Of a stretch of 28,374 nt of DNA, positions 1 to 11,000 are shown in pieces (positions within the stretch are counted from its first letter, which is position 1; each line of letters starts with the position of its first letter). Origin of the DNA: a virus. The stretch spans positions 1 to 28,374 of IMG/VR virus record IMGVR_UViG_3300042563_000961; one strand, 5' to 3'. Made by a program: the position numbers and the translations under genes. The notes beneath the pieces were generated by a model that was not told where the DNA came from, ran no database searches, and saw only the letters and a list, made by a program, of their open reading frames with translations.

Positions 1-1676
1 GTTGATGTAATTTTCACATTGTTTACATAAACTGACGCTACTAGATTAGTATCTACCGGAGAATCTAAACAGGTTACGGTAATTGTATTTGTATCAGTAG
101 TAATTGTTTGTATTTCTAATACTGGTATTTTATAATTTACAGATTCGGCCCAAACATTAACTAAATTGTCATCTAGTTTTAAATAGGTAATAGAAGTTGA
201 GATAGTCTTACTTAAATTATTATCAATCAAAGTAATTGACTCTGACATAAAATAATTTTTAAATAGGTAGCTACCGGCGCCAATATTGTTTTGATATTTT
301 AATGGGAATCCTAAAATTTGATCGTTTGCGCCAGAACCTAGTTCGTATCCAAAAATTTGATTTCCTGTAAAACTGTTTGCTTCAGAAATATCTGTATAGC
401 TAGTACCGTTGTTAGTGAAGAGATCAAACAGCGGTGGTTGATTTACCTTGGTATGTTGTTGAGCATATAACCATTTGCTAGTAGCAACATTAAAATACCA
501 ACTTGTACCGTAATACTCTGTGCCTAAATTTACACTAACGGAATCTCTATCATTTGGAATTAGATCATCAGCACCAATAAGACGTAGTACAGGAACTTCT
601 CCTGTTAGATCAAAATTAACAGAAAATACTTTGCCCCTAACATCTATGTCAGTATCTACGTTAAAGACTACTCTATGTCCTTGCTGTAATAGCACACCGT
701 CAATATAGTATCCGTAGGTACCATCAACTGTAGCAAATGCATCAGTTGTAGTATCATCAATTAAATCAATGTTTTTAATTCCAGCTTTTCCAAAATTATA
801 TAATTGTAGATTAGGCTTAAATTCGATAATAGGACGTTTAGCTCTTGCTTCTAACGGATAGATCACCGGAACATTGTTAATCTCAGATGTAGCTCTAATG
901 ATTTCTTTATGGAACCATCTGTTGTAACGTGTCCATGGATTCAAGTCAGCGCTGGCTCTGCTAATTGTAGTATAATCAGGAGTCAATGGTAACTTTTTAT
1001 CACCATCAAATGGAAATTCGTCAAACTCTACATTGTCAAATTTTTCATCAAATACTGTAGCAGTCCTGTCATAAGAATCTAGTAATGCGTAGTTAATTAA
1101 ATTAATTGAAGACCCTACTCCTTCAACTATGTATACAACACTTGCAATTTCAATCTTCATTCCATTGCTTAACGCATATCCATTAGACATTGTATAGGAA
1201 GAATTGCCCACAATGTCGTTAACTGTTTCAGATACATCTAATGCAATAACATCAGGACCTGTTGGCAACCAATAATAGTTTGTAAAATTTATTAACTTGT
1301 CCCAATCAATTAATGGATCGTATGAATAGAATTTTGAATTAAAAATTGAATCAAGATTAGAATTCTTTCCGCCTTGTATTCTAATTTCGTTAATTAAATC
1401 GTCATAGGAAACAACATCAGTGATGTTATCATTTGCATCTTTAAAAACTAATGCTGGCTCTAAACTATAATTATTTCTTAAGGAAGATAACTCATCAAGA
1501 TAAAAATCTGTAGTAGGATTATAGTTAGGCGTTATCTTCGATCCAACAAAACCGTCAAGTCTTTCAACTTGAGGAGTTTGAATAAATTGATCAATTGTAC
1601 TAGATAAAAATTTAGAATTTTTATCAGTTCGTAGATATTCTGGTAGTAGGTTAACTGATTTCTTAATATCCGCCAT
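1..1676 (-). CDS. Large baseplate/tail structural protein, C-terminus beyond the window (gp7-position homologue)
   Basis: An open frame of at least 558 codons runs off the left edge. It starts with MADIKKSVNLLPEYLRTDKN, one base after the gp6 stop codon, and a GGAA stretch lies just upstream of the start. The N-terminal region reads like the conserved opening (LLPEYLRTDKN...FLSSTIDQFIQ) of large virion structural proteins that follow gp6 in aquatic T4-like phages; this is from memory, not a search. The rest is rich in Asn, Asp, Tyr and Ser with no cysteine-rich, nuclease or transmembrane signature, as expected of a beta-rich baseplate protein. Its place after gp53, gp5, gp25 and gp6 in one transcript matches the position of T4 gene 7, which encodes a wedge protein bound to gp6. 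The gp7 assignment rests on position only and the C-terminus is missing. Confidence 0.6.
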   Translation of the reverse strand, partial: MADIKKSVNLLPEYLRTDKNSKFLSSTIDQFIQTPQVERLDGFVGSKITPNYNPTTDFYLDELSSLRNNYSLEPALVFKDANDNITDVVSYDDLINEIRIQGGKNSNLDSIFNSKFYSYDPLIDWDKLINFTNYYWLPTGPDVIALDVSETVNDIVGNSSYTMSNGYALSNGMKIEIASVVYIVEGVGSSINLINYALLDSYDRTATVFDEKFDNVEFDEFPFDGDKKLPLTPDYTTISRASADLNPWTRYNRWFHKEIIRATSEINNVPVIYPLEARAKRPIIEFKPNLQLYNFGKAGIKNIDLIDDTTTDAFATVDGTYGYYIDGVLLQQGHRVVFNVDTDIDVRGKVFSVNFDLTGEVPVLRLIGADDLIPNDRDSVSVNLGTEYYGTSWYFNVATSKWLYAQQHTKVNQPPLFDLFTNNGTSYTDISEANSFTGNQIFGYELGSGANDQILGFPLKYQNNIGAGSYLFKNYFMSESITLIDNNLSKTISTSITYLKLDDNLVNVWAESVNYKIPVLEIQTITTDTNTITVTCLDSPVDTNLVASVYVNNVKITS

Positions 1677-1677
1677 G

Positions 1678-4600
1678 TTAGGTTCCACTGGTTGTTACAA
1701 TTGCTGATATTGATTTTATCTGCGATGCTGTAATGGCATCAATTATTTCTATGTCTGAAATATTTGCCCCATTGATAAAAATTTCATTTGAGAGACAGGC
1801 AACTTCGTACAAGCTACCAAAACTACCAACGCTTTTAGGAGTGACTACAAAATTAGTTATGTCAGGGGTTAGTTGGTTCATTACATAAGCCGACAATTCA
1901 CTAAAATAAAACGATTGTCCAAAATTCCAATTTTCTAAAGCAAAGAATTCATTAATTGCTACTAGTATTCTAGTTTTTAAATCATTATCTGTAGTTGGTT
2001 TTTCAGAATTTCTTACTGCTTTAAATTTAGCTTGTAAGCTAGTAGTAGCATTACTTCCAAATAATACTTTATATTTTACAGAATGAAAAATAATTTCATC
2101 GCTGATTGCCTTAATTGGTTCCAGACTGCTAGAGTAATTTTGTTCTAAACTACTGCTAGTCGGTGGTAATGGTTGTCTAGCAGAATTACCAGCAAGCCAA
2201 CTTCTTATTTCATTATCATATCCAGTAGTCAATACATAGATGTCTATAATATTTGATTTACTAGGGTCAATACGTCTATCAGATCCACTGTTATGTATAT
2301 AGTGGAAATTTAAATCCGATCTGCCTGCTCGAGCAAAATATTGATCAGTATATATTAATTTTTGAGTTAATTCAGACCAGTACTTAACAACATTTAAATC
2401 TGAGCTGTAAAAATAAAATAAATCGTTGTCTGCTACTAAATTTGTAGATTTATAAATGAAGAAATCGTCTTCAGTGTTAAAAGGAATTATTCCTGTAGTA
2501 AGAGTATATCGCAACCCATCACTTAATTTCTTAAAATAAACAAAATTCTGTTTGAATCCTGTTGTAGAATCAACGTATTCTGGGTTGACTATAGATTTAA
2601 AAGAGTCCGGATCTGCAAGCTGTCCAGTATTATTATAATCATAAAAACTTACTTTAACCTTTTTAGGTTCCACATATCCGTCAGGTTCAACTACTGGACC
2701 ATCAATTTGCCAAGAATAATCTGAAGTTAGTTTTCCTGAGAAACTATTTCCTAATAACCAAACACCTGATACTTTTCTAAATGCATTATTAGTAGCAATG
2801 TTAATGTAATAATCCCCATTCTCTCCTAATACAGAAGACGGATTAGTTGTTCCGCTATACCACTGACGAGTTGACTTAGGTTCTGGGTTAACTGATAAGA
2901 CATCAACTCTATCTTTAATAACAGAATTGTTTGTAAAATCATAGTTAATAGAATCAGTATCTATATAGAATGATGTTTCAGCTTGACTTTCAAATATAAA
3001 AAACAAATTCCTATAACGAACTTTGTAATTCTTTCCAGTCCAAACAAAAGCTATGATCCAGCTAGAATCTAATCCAGCATCGCTAACGTTACCTTGGTTA
3101 TCTAAACTAAAAGAATTAGTTAAATTTAAATTAGAATTTAAAATTATATCCCAAGTTCTGGCATCGCTCGATATTGTTAAACCAAAATTTCTTTGGCTCA
3201 TACAAAGATTTGCAATTTCATTTTCAATTGAATAATTTAAAGTATGAATATACTTAGGTACTACCTCAACTGGTACAGCTCCATGAGGAACACGACTTGC
3301 AAATATTACAGGACCAGTTCCGTCATCTAATGTACCAACTCCACTGTTGCCACCATCACCGATAACTTGGTATACCATAGACCACAGGTAGTCTTTGCCG
3401 CCTGCCGGAATAATACCTGAGGTAGGAACAGTTACTAGATTATTATTGCTGTCAAAGTACTTGCCAGTTGTTGGATTAAATTTAACTAGTGCGCCCGGGG
3501 AAACATATCTTAAATTTTGTTCTGAGTATTCACCTACTGCCATAACTCCTGAAATATTTGAGAAATAGCCTCGACTCTGTCCAGGTGTTTTATTAACTTC
3601 ATTCCATGTTAACGCCAATGAAGTTAAATCTAAATTTGTATATTTTTCAATATAAAAAGAACGAATGCCATTAGATAATACAACAGGGGCTAGTGTATTC
3701 TTAATAACAGATAGCACTTGATTTCTGCTAGTAAATTCAAACTCAAAATATTCTTCAGTTTCTTCTTGATACAAAATTCCATCGGCAGCAAAAATATTTG
3801 TTTTACTATAACCGCCGGTAACATCTGAAATGTCATAATATTTGCTTAGGCCGCTACTTACTCGGTTGACACTCTTAATTTTTAATATATCAGAACCTGC
3901 AGTCAGCGGAGCAATATTATAATCTTCTCCGGTAATCATTCTATTCTGTAGGTAATAATTTTGAGGAGCCTTAGTTTGAATGCTGGCGTTTGTTTCCGGT
4001 CCAGAACTATTACTAACTGTATACTGTAGACTTAGTGTTAATTGTAACGTGTGAGTTTGATTTGACCCGTTAACGTATGGTACTTGGATAACAATACCAC
4101 TCATTTGCTCAGGTTTAATAACATAAGACTTTCCATTACTCTGTCTATAGAATAATCTGAATTGCCCCTTGGGCAAATCGCCGAACACACCATCAGCAAA
4201 ATTTAAATCAATCTGATCATTTTCTCTAGGAGCAATTGCATAAATGGTTCGTAAATCTTTATTAAGACTATTGTAGATAACGTTGTTACTGTTGTTAATT
4301 GTAGGAACATCTGTCCACAATGTAGCAAAATTACCATCTTTATCTAGCTGCCATAACCACACATCTGTATCGTTAATATCAGGAGTATTGATTCCTACAA
4401 TTTCGTTAGGTACCGGATTATCAAGTGTAAACTGAACCATACTCAATGATCCCTGTTTAAACATAGTAAAGAATCCGGTATCTGCGCTACCCGATCCTTG
4501 ATTATCATTTTTATAAACAAAACTAAATTTGTTAGCAGGTTCGGGTGCAGCTTCATATACAAATGTTTTACCAATAAACGTACATGGTGCTACTTCAAAT

Positions 4601-5223
4601 CCCATTGATACTCCGTCAATGTTTTTATTATAGCTAAACAATGGAACATCAGTTGTTGCGCCGTTAAAATAATATTGCTCTGTTAAAATACCGTCTAATG
4701 TTTCTCTGTCAGCCGGATTTCCAAAATCAGAACTCATTGCAGAATTCATAATGTTAATGAATTGTTGGTACCAATTAGAATTAGTAGCATCATTCCATCC
4801 GATGGTAGTATTGGCTAAATTGTTTCCGTTAGAATCAATGACGCTGTCAGTTGTAGAAATAGCTGTAACTTTTAAAAAGCCGTTTGCAGGTGTGTTGCGC
4901 TTAGGACGATAGCTAATTAATTGTGCCAAACGTAGAATACTGTCACGACGTTGAGCAGTTTCTAAAAAGTTTTCTCGAGCATTTAAATCAACACGGAAAC
5001 TTAGATTTTGACCTAGATACGCAATAAGGTCAATTAGAGCAATATACTCACTACTGTCAATAAAATCGTTAAAATCTTCTGGATAATTTTCCTGAAGATA
5101 GGAAATCATTGTACGTCTTAGTGTTTCAAAGTCGTAGCTTTTAAAGTCAGCATTTCGGAAAGATTGGTAAACTTTTTTCCAATCTTCGCCGACCAGTAGT
5201 TGAGAGTTAGTTGAAGGAATCAT
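1678..5223 (-). CDS. gp6: Baseplate wedge protein gp6, unusually long
   Basis: This 1181-residue protein has the gp6 N-terminus at residues 25-110 (SYDFETLRRTMISYLQ, DFIDSSEYIALIDLIAYLG, then a run of Arg-rich helices with ENFLETAQRRDSILRLA). Its C-terminal 100 residues (DNDLKTRILVAINEFF, then an FSELSAYV...TPDITNFVV segment) look like the end of gp6/J-type wedge proteins. In T4, gp6 forms the ring joining neighbouring wedges and triggers baseplate opening. T4 gp6 is about 660 residues, so this version carries some 500 extra residues in the middle. Around residues 786-824 there is a YSGTTNP...LGENGDYYIN...VSGVWL block, a linker-type module more familiar from tail fibres. The start has only a weak A-rich ribosome site. 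An AATAAATA late-promoter-like box lies 18 nt upstream, and the next gene begins one base after the stop. Confidence 0.88.
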   Translation of the reverse strand: MIPSTNSQLLVGEDWKKVYQSFRNADFKSYDFETLRRTMISYLQENYPEDFNDFIDSSEYIALIDLIAYLGQNLSFRVDLNARENFLETAQRRDSILRLAQLISYRPKRNTPANGFLKVTAISTTDSVIDSNGNNLANTTIGWNDATNSNWYQQFINIMNSAMSSDFGNPADRETLDGILTEQYYFNGATTDVPLFSYNKNIDGVSMGFEVAPCTFIGKTFVYEAAPEPANKFSFVYKNDNQGSGSADTGFFTMFKQGSLSMVQFTLDNPVPNEIVGINTPDINDTDVWLWQLDKDGNFATLWTDVPTINNSNNVIYNSLNKDLRTIYAIAPRENDQIDLNFADGVFGDLPKGQFRLFYRQSNGKSYVIKPEQMSGIVIQVPYVNGSNQTHTLQLTLSLQYTVSNSSGPETNASIQTKAPQNYYLQNRMITGEDYNIAPLTAGSDILKIKSVNRVSSGLSKYYDISDVTGGYSKTNIFAADGILYQEETEEYFEFEFTSRNQVLSVIKNTLAPVVLSNGIRSFYIEKYTNLDLTSLALTWNEVNKTPGQSRGYFSNISGVMAVGEYSEQNLRYVSPGALVKFNPTTGKYFDSNNNLVTVPTSGIIPAGGKDYLWSMVYQVIGDGGNSGVGTLDDGTGPVIFASRVPHGAVPVEVVPKYIHTLNYSIENEIANLCMSQRNFGLTISSDARTWDIILNSNLNLTNSFSLDNQGNVSDAGLDSSWIIAFVWTGKNYKVRYRNLFFIFESQAETSFYIDTDSINYDFTNNSVIKDRVDVLSVNPEPKSTRQWYSGTTNPSSVLGENGDYYINIATNNAFRKVSGVWLLGNSFSGKLTSDYSWQIDGPVVEPDGYVEPKKVKVSFYDYNNTGQLADPDSFKSIVNPEYVDSTTGFKQNFVYFKKLSDGLRYTLTTGIIPFNTEDDFFIYKSTNLVADNDLFYFYSSDLNVVKYWSELTQKLIYTDQYFARAGRSDLNFHYIHNSGSDRRIDPSKSNIIDIYVLTTGYDNEIRSWLAGNSARQPLPPTSSSLEQNYSSSLEPIKAISDEIIFHSVKYKVLFGSNATTSLQAKFKAVRNSEKPTTDNDLKTRILVAINEFFALENWNFGQSFYFSELSAYVMNQLTPDITNFVVTPKSVGSFGSLYEVACLSNEIFINGANISDIEIIDAITASQIKSISAIVTTSGT

Positions 5224-5241
5224 ATTCTTTTCTAGATACCA

Positions 5242-5249
5242 TATTTATT
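5242..5249 (-). promoter_or_regulatory. Possible T4-type late promoter box before gp6
   Basis: On the minus strand this reads AATAAATA, one base from the T4 late consensus TATAAATA. It lies in the 46-base gap between gp25 and gp6, about 18 bases before the gp6 start. No -35 box is needed at late promoters. It may simply be AT-rich leader sequence. Confidence 0.3.
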
Positions 5250-5269
5250 GTAAAAATTAACCGCGCATA

Positions 5270-5707
5270 TTATTGTAGTACTAGACCAACTTTCTGATCA
5301 AACACTAATTTTAATGCTGACGATTGGTCGGTATTTTTCATCACAAGAACAATATCTATTAGATATCCTTGCTCGTATTCGTTAACTTGTATTTGTGTAG
5401 GATATACTCTAGGATCAGTGTTACATATAGTCTCAATATCTTTAGTTAATACATTCCTGATCTGCGGTGTCAACGGTTCCATAAGTATATCCCAAATAAT
5501 AGTACCAAAGGTGGGATTCATTACTCGTTGTCCTTTTCTTGTGTTGAAATGATTAAGAATATTTTGTTTAATCAAATCAAAGTCGTAGAGTTTAGATCCT
5601 CTGTTGTCGGGATTAGTTGTGCTAAAACCCTTATAATAGTGAGTCAGCTTGTTAGTATGTTGACTATTATAATTCGTAACATTAATTTCTAAATTCTTAT
5701 AGGGCAT
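5270..5707 (-). CDS. gp25: Baseplate wedge protein gp25 (gpW/gp25 family)
   Basis: A 145-residue protein, close to the 132 residues of T4 gp25. The family's core motif is clear at residues 57-82: RKGQRVMNPTFGTIIWDI followed by EPLTP and a helix ending in DIETICNTDPRV, which corresponds to the conserved G-E-R-x-M-x-P-x-F-G-T segment. gp25 is a small wedge component that sits at the inner baseplate next to the sheath-initiation site and forms part of the core bundle with gp6. Its location between gp5 and gp6 is the usual neighbourhood in aquatic T4-like phages. The gap to the gp5 stop is only 18 bases and AT-rich, without a strong Shine-Dalgarno site. The older name 'lysozyme-like' for this family is historical; no catalytic residues are seen. 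Confidence 0.93.
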   Translation of the reverse strand: MPYKNLEINVTNYNSQHTNKLTHYYKGFSTTNPDNRGSKLYDFDLIKQNILNHFNTRKGQRVMNPTFGTIIWDILMEPLTPQIRNVLTKDIETICNTDPRVYPTQIQVNEYEQGYLIDIVLVMKNTDQSSALKLVFDQKVGLVLQ

Positions 5708-5725
5708 GGTATATTTATTATTATT

Positions 5726-8020
5726 TTAAGAGCCGGTTTTTATAGGGTTGCCACTGCTGTCACTGAGGATGCCGCCACTGCCTGTACCTACTAATTTACC
5801 CTGTAGCTGTCCTAAAAAGCATTCATAATAACCCTTCTTCTTGGCTTTGATATCTGGCGTATTAAAGCCAATAGACTTGCAAGCCGCTTCAAAATAGTTA
5901 GGATCTGTTTGTGCAACCTTACATCTATCAAGCATGTATTTGACACTAACTTCAGCTGATATAGCAGGATCGCTTAACAATTTAGGGTTGTTAAGTAAAT
6001 CTTTGTTCACCATATTACCGTAACGTTTATAGTTGGCGCGGCCGGTTAACTGAATGTAACCTCGGCCTATAAAGTTGCCGCCGTCACCTGGCTGAGTATT
6101 ACCTAAACCTTTACCTTTAGCAGTTTGGTATCCGTACAAGAATTCAGGCAAACTGTTATTAGGGTTGCCTGCATATTGTTGGGCAAGTGCTTTATCACCT
6201 TTAAACACACTAGGAAACACTTGTAATAGTCTGTCTGCAGAGTAATTAAATCCTTCTTCAACTAACTTCCAACGACATTCGCCGCCTGCAATACCTAACA
6301 AAGAAGCTACTGCATAAGGACTTGTTATTCCATATTTGGCGCAGGCGGCTTTGAGGGCAGCAATACCTGGGGCGGCGGAACTAGCGTTAATATCTTTAGA
6401 AAATTCAGGAGTACAAGTTCCAGGAACAACTTCAGGTGGATTAGCAGGCTCTTGTTTGCCAGCAGCAGGATTAGGGGGAACGCCAGCAGCGACACGTGCA
6501 GATCCAGGTGCGTTTGCAAGAGTAACGTCTGTAGCAGTAGAACTAACTTTAGTAGGATTAATGTTTTCATGTTGCGGCCAAGGTTCGTGTGTTGGCACAC
6601 GTTGCATGATAGTTTTAATAGTTCCAGTATTATAAAACTTACCATCGCTCCATCCGTAGCTAACTTGTTTATCCGGTAGACTAAACAGTGGCAAATCTGG
6701 AGGAACTTCTGCAGACGTTGCAATGTTTGGGGCTCCGGCTGCTGGACCATTTAAATGTACATTTGATCCAGAAATTAATACATTTCCATTAGCACCTAAA
6801 TTAAGCACTCCGGCTGTACCTAGATTGATATTGCCTTCACCAGCAAGGCTTACTGCTCCCTCAGCAGAGAAATTAATTTCGCCGCCGGATTCAACGTCAT
6901 ACCCAAGTCCTGCTGTAATACTTACCAAACTACCAATTGTTTCGTCGTGCTTTCCTCTAACGGCAATTTTTTGGTCGCCATCAACTACAAGATAATTGTA
7001 TCCTGTAATGTTAGTTTCCATATTTTTACCTGCTCGCATCTGAATGTTGCGGCCTGCTTCTATATTAACATCTCGATCGGCACGGAAGTTAAAATCTGCT
7101 TCAGTATGAATACTAACACTGTCTGCGGCGTAGATATCAATCTTACCATTACTGGTCATTTCAATCCATGCGGTGCCTTTACTGTTAGCAATGTAGATTA
7201 AGTCTTGACTATTGTGCATTAAGATTTGATGACCTGTTCTTGTTCTAAGTCTAATCAGTTCATTCTGTCCGTTGACATCTCCGTCATCCATGACAAAACT
7301 ACTGCCGCCAAGTCTACTAACAGGTGCTTGTGCATTTCCTTCGTAACCCAACTTACCTCGTTTAGCACCAGCACTATCATCAAGCGGGCCAGGGGTGCTA
7401 ATACCAAACACTCCGCTAGGTACTTCTCGCCTTGCACTACTAGAAGTAACGCCGCGAGCTGTGTCTAACAACAATCCTTGCTGTACCAATCTATCTGCAA
7501 AAGGATGTACTGGTTTAGCAAATCTTTCTACGTTAGGGTTTTCTAACTTCTTAGAGCTTTTGTGAAATTCTGCAACGGGCAAATAATCTGTGCCGTATTT
7601 TCTACGCTGTTCTTTTGTGACCGCAACTTGTTTGCTGGCGGCAATACCAGGCACCATATGATTTTGAAATACATCAGCTACACATCCCATCCAATAACCT
7701 TGATTAGGATCTCCGTCAATAAAGATAACCATAACTGTGGTTCCAACGTCTGGAGGTACTGCCCAAAAACCGTAGCTCTTTTGTACATCATTAAAATCGC
7801 TGCTGTTAGTTCCTTCGTGCCTAATAGAAGTATTGCCTGCAAAAGGACTTAGGTAACGAACTACATAAGTTTCGCCTTGAATCTTTGTAGAGCTAGGCAT
7901 ACCTTTAATTAAAGCAACTTCAAGTCCGCCCATATAAGTTGGATCAAGATGGTTTGTTACTTCTGCAAGGAAGGGGCCCGGATTAGGTAGTGGGGCACGT
8001 TTTCTTGTTTCAAATCCCAT
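5726..8020 (-). CDS. gp5: Baseplate central spike gp5 with GH19-type muralytic domain
   Basis: 764 residues in three parts. Residues about 10-130 form a gp5 N-terminal OB-fold (PGPFLAEVTNHLDP, GFWAVPPDVGTTVMVIFIDG, GYWMGCV). Residues about 250-430 are a VgrG/gp5-like beta-helix spike with short repeats (IDIYAADSV, INIEAG-like, INLGTAGVLNLGANG). Residues about 555-745 look like a GH19 chitinase/endolysin fold: SPYAVASLLGIAGGECRWK with Glu581 at the usual catalytic-Glu place, FNYSADRLLQVFPS, GRGYIQLTGRANY. T4 gp5 instead has a T4-lysozyme (GH24) domain between the OB-fold and the helix, so here the enzyme is of another family and sits at the end. The role is local peptidoglycan cleavage as the tail tube passes. 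The usual His before the catalytic Glu is Gly here. The Shine-Dalgarno AGGATAA overlaps the stop of the upstream gene. Confidence 0.9.
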   Translation of the reverse strand: MGFETRKRAPLPNPGPFLAEVTNHLDPTYMGGLEVALIKGMPSSTKIQGETYVVRYLSPFAGNTSIRHEGTNSSDFNDVQKSYGFWAVPPDVGTTVMVIFIDGDPNQGYWMGCVADVFQNHMVPGIAASKQVAVTKEQRRKYGTDYLPVAEFHKSSKKLENPNVERFAKPVHPFADRLVQQGLLLDTARGVTSSSARREVPSGVFGISTPGPLDDSAGAKRGKLGYEGNAQAPVSRLGGSSFVMDDGDVNGQNELIRLRTRTGHQILMHNSQDLIYIANSKGTAWIEMTSNGKIDIYAADSVSIHTEADFNFRADRDVNIEAGRNIQMRAGKNMETNITGYNYLVVDGDQKIAVRGKHDETIGSLVSITAGLGYDVESGGEINFSAEGAVSLAGEGNINLGTAGVLNLGANGNVLISGSNVHLNGPAAGAPNIATSAEVPPDLPLFSLPDKQVSYGWSDGKFYNTGTIKTIMQRVPTHEPWPQHENINPTKVSSTATDVTLANAPGSARVAAGVPPNPAAGKQEPANPPEVVPGTCTPEFSKDINASSAAPGIAALKAACAKYGITSPYAVASLLGIAGGECRWKLVEEGFNYSADRLLQVFPSVFKGDKALAQQYAGNPNNSLPEFLYGYQTAKGKGLGNTQPGDGGNFIGRGYIQLTGRANYKRYGNMVNKDLLNNPKLLSDPAISAEVSVKYMLDRCKVAQTDPNYFEAACKSIGFNTPDIKAKKKGYYECFLGQLQGKLVGTGSGGILSDSSGNPIKTGS

Positions 8021-8023
8021 ATA

Positions 8024-11000
8024 TTATCCTATGTTAAAGGTTCCGTTTATTAATTTGTTTAGTGGACTAGCAGATGCGCTACTTCCAAATTTAGCACTAA
8101 CTGATCCTATTAAATTTTTATCTAGGATAGGAACAGATCCAGTTAATCCAGATAGTTGAGATTGGCCAGATACAGCTTTGTCTTTTATAGAATTAACATC
8201 CACTGCATTAAACTGCCCAGTAATATTAGAAAATGGGTTAACCTGCGATGTAGGTATATTAGCCAGCGCAGATGCAACTACCCCAGCTGGTAAAAGATTA
8301 CCTGATATACTTTTAATATCACTAACTCCGTATAAGTTTGCCACGGCAGTAGCGCCTCCTTTAGCAGCAACTTCGTTGACATAAGCAATGTCTACTCCAG
8401 GTGCAGGTGCAGTTGAATAAGGCATGGTAGGAGGAATATTTTTAATCTTGCTTGGAGAAATATAATCTAATACAACACCGGCGTCTGCAGCCTGAGAAAG
8501 ATTAACTCCTTCGGGTGTATTATTTCCAAAACTTGCAATTTGATTTAAAGATTTACTTTGGTATTGCCTACTTAAACCAGACAGTTGTGAAACGTCCAGT
8601 CCTGCCCGAGCACCAATTGCGTTGGGGTCAGCAGTAGATCCGTTAAATGCTGCAATCTTGCTGCCAATGTCGTTAACAAAGGGAGAAATTTTAGTTCCTA
8701 AACTACTAATTATTCCAACAGCGGCTACTCCTAATTCTTTTGTTCCGCCAAGTATACTGTTGACTGATCCGTTGGCTAGCCTAGTTGGATCAATTGTAGA
8801 ACCAAACTTAACATCTAATGCTGTAGGATCTGTGACTACACCTGGCAGTTTAATTGTGGCACCTTCTCCTATACCAGACCCTATGTTTGGTTTGTTAAGA
8901 ACAGATGCAATAGCTATACCGCCAATTGCCGTAGCAACAGCACCCAGTGCTCGGGGTACCGGAATGTTACCTGTTAACACGTTTGCGGCCACGGCAATTA
9001 AAGCAGCAGAACCTAATCCTGTTTGATTTATAGCTCCGAGGCCAGACGAATTTAATCTAATATTAGAAGATATATCAATAGGCAAAGGTTGCCCTATTAT
9101 AGAAGAACCTGCTGATAGTACCCCGGATCTTAATACACTGCCAGGGGTTTGCATTAACATTCCGGCTGTAGATCCGCCAAGGCCTCCTGTGGCCGCAGTA
9201 AAGTTACTTAACTCACCAGGTAAGCCGGGACTTGGCAAGCCCCTATTAAGTTGTTCCATTGCTGTACTTGAATCTAATCGTCGACTTGGATTTTCTGCTC
9301 TAGTAGTATCCGGAATAACACGATCAACAACCGACGGGGTAGTGATCATTCTATCGGCCGGGTCACTAGGAGCAATGTCCTGATCTAATATTTGTCCAGG
9401 TAACCTTAAAATTTGTAAACGCTGTTTAAATGTGCCGTCTTTGAAAGTACTAGTTGCTTGGTTAACTTTGTAGACTCCGCTAAATGGAATTAACTTAGGA
9501 TCAAAGTACATCATGCCTGTGTCCGGATTAATATCTATTGGGTTACGAAAATTTATCGTAATCAATACTTCGCTATAAATGTGGTCGGCTTCTCCGTCTT
9601 TAGTTTTTCCTCGCCCGTCGGGACTAGAAACATAATTGCCTACGCCGCCGGTGGCAATATAAAAAGGATCACCTAATAATTCTATTTCACCAACAATCAT
9701 ACTAGCTTTAGAATTAATGATAGCGTCGTGCATCTTCTTTGCTAGTATACCATATGAATCATTTAGCGGTTGACCGGCATTGCCGCCGGTGCTTTGAACA
9801 GAGCTTGTTTCAACTTTAGTAGGCGGACTAGGGAGTTGTTGGTTTTCTGTTGATTCTGAATTTGACGGATTTTGTTTCGTATCAACTGCATTATTAGGTG
9901 CGGCGCCAGTTTTGGCAGCCGGTATATCGTTATTACCCATAGCCGCAGGTACAGCTTCAAAAAATAATGTATTAAAATTGAGTTTAAAATTTATAATGTC
10001 TATATTCTTGCCGGTATAGATGTAATTGTATTCTCTTAGGCTTAATTTTTTTAATTTTTTATCATCTATCTGTTCTTGACCATAGGTAGGAATACGTGTG
10101 TAATGCACCTTGTAAGGTGTAACAACATATTCAAAATTTTGAAATGGTTTTTTTGATGATTCATTAATTATATCAAGATTAGTAACTTCCATTTTGACCA
10201 TAAAATATTCCATCATTCCAAAATCGTCAATACTTAACTTTACGTTTTTTAAAATGTCCCTAGCAAATTCGCTGTCACGAATAACAGAAGATATAGCCTC
10301 ATGTATATTCATTCCTTCAGCAAACTGAACTACAGTTTTTCCAGGAGTATACTTAACTGCTTCAGGCTCTTTAGCTTGTTGAGCAGCGGTAGGTTGTTGT
10401 GTTCCGGCTGCTTTATATGCTGTGGCTTTTTCAGTAGTGGCTGGATCAACCATCTTATATAGTGCATTGTCTTTTAAGATTTCAACTAACTTTGAAAGTC
10501 CAATTTTATTATCAGGAGTGTCTTTCCAACCTTCACCGTCTACCCAACTTGGAAACTTTATACTGTAGGTGTCGTGCTTATTACCTAGTGATTCTGTTTT
10601 ACCGTCTTTCTCAGAAAGTGCAACCTGTTCATTGACATTTTTAACCAAGTCTAACAAAATATCTTTAACAGTAATCCCCGACATCTGTATAGGTTTTTTA
10701 ACAACGTTTGGTTCCCCAAACGCACGTTCATTAAATGGAACTGCACTACATCTATATCTAGTTCCCCTTTCAGTAATATCAACCTCCATACCGGTAAGTC
10801 CTAAAGGAAAGAATCTTTCAGACTTGGGAATTTTTATTGGTTCTGAAAATTCGCCCTCATCAGGATAACCCCAAAATTCTAATTTTAGAACAAAACTAGC
10901 CTGCAGGTAAGAAGGATATCCGGCGGCAATAGCTGCAACATGGAGTGCTTCAATAAATCCGTTAATACTGTAGGGTTCAATAACTTCAAATTTAATTTGA

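Noticed and set aside
520-708. 62-codon plus-strand ORF at the left end
   Set aside because: Antisense to the clear minus-strand structural gene, with no start signal.
8622-9026. 134-codon plus-strand ORF inside the hub gene
   Set aside because: Antisense to a low-complexity coding region; Ala/Pro/Ile-rich shadow without ribosome site or domain.
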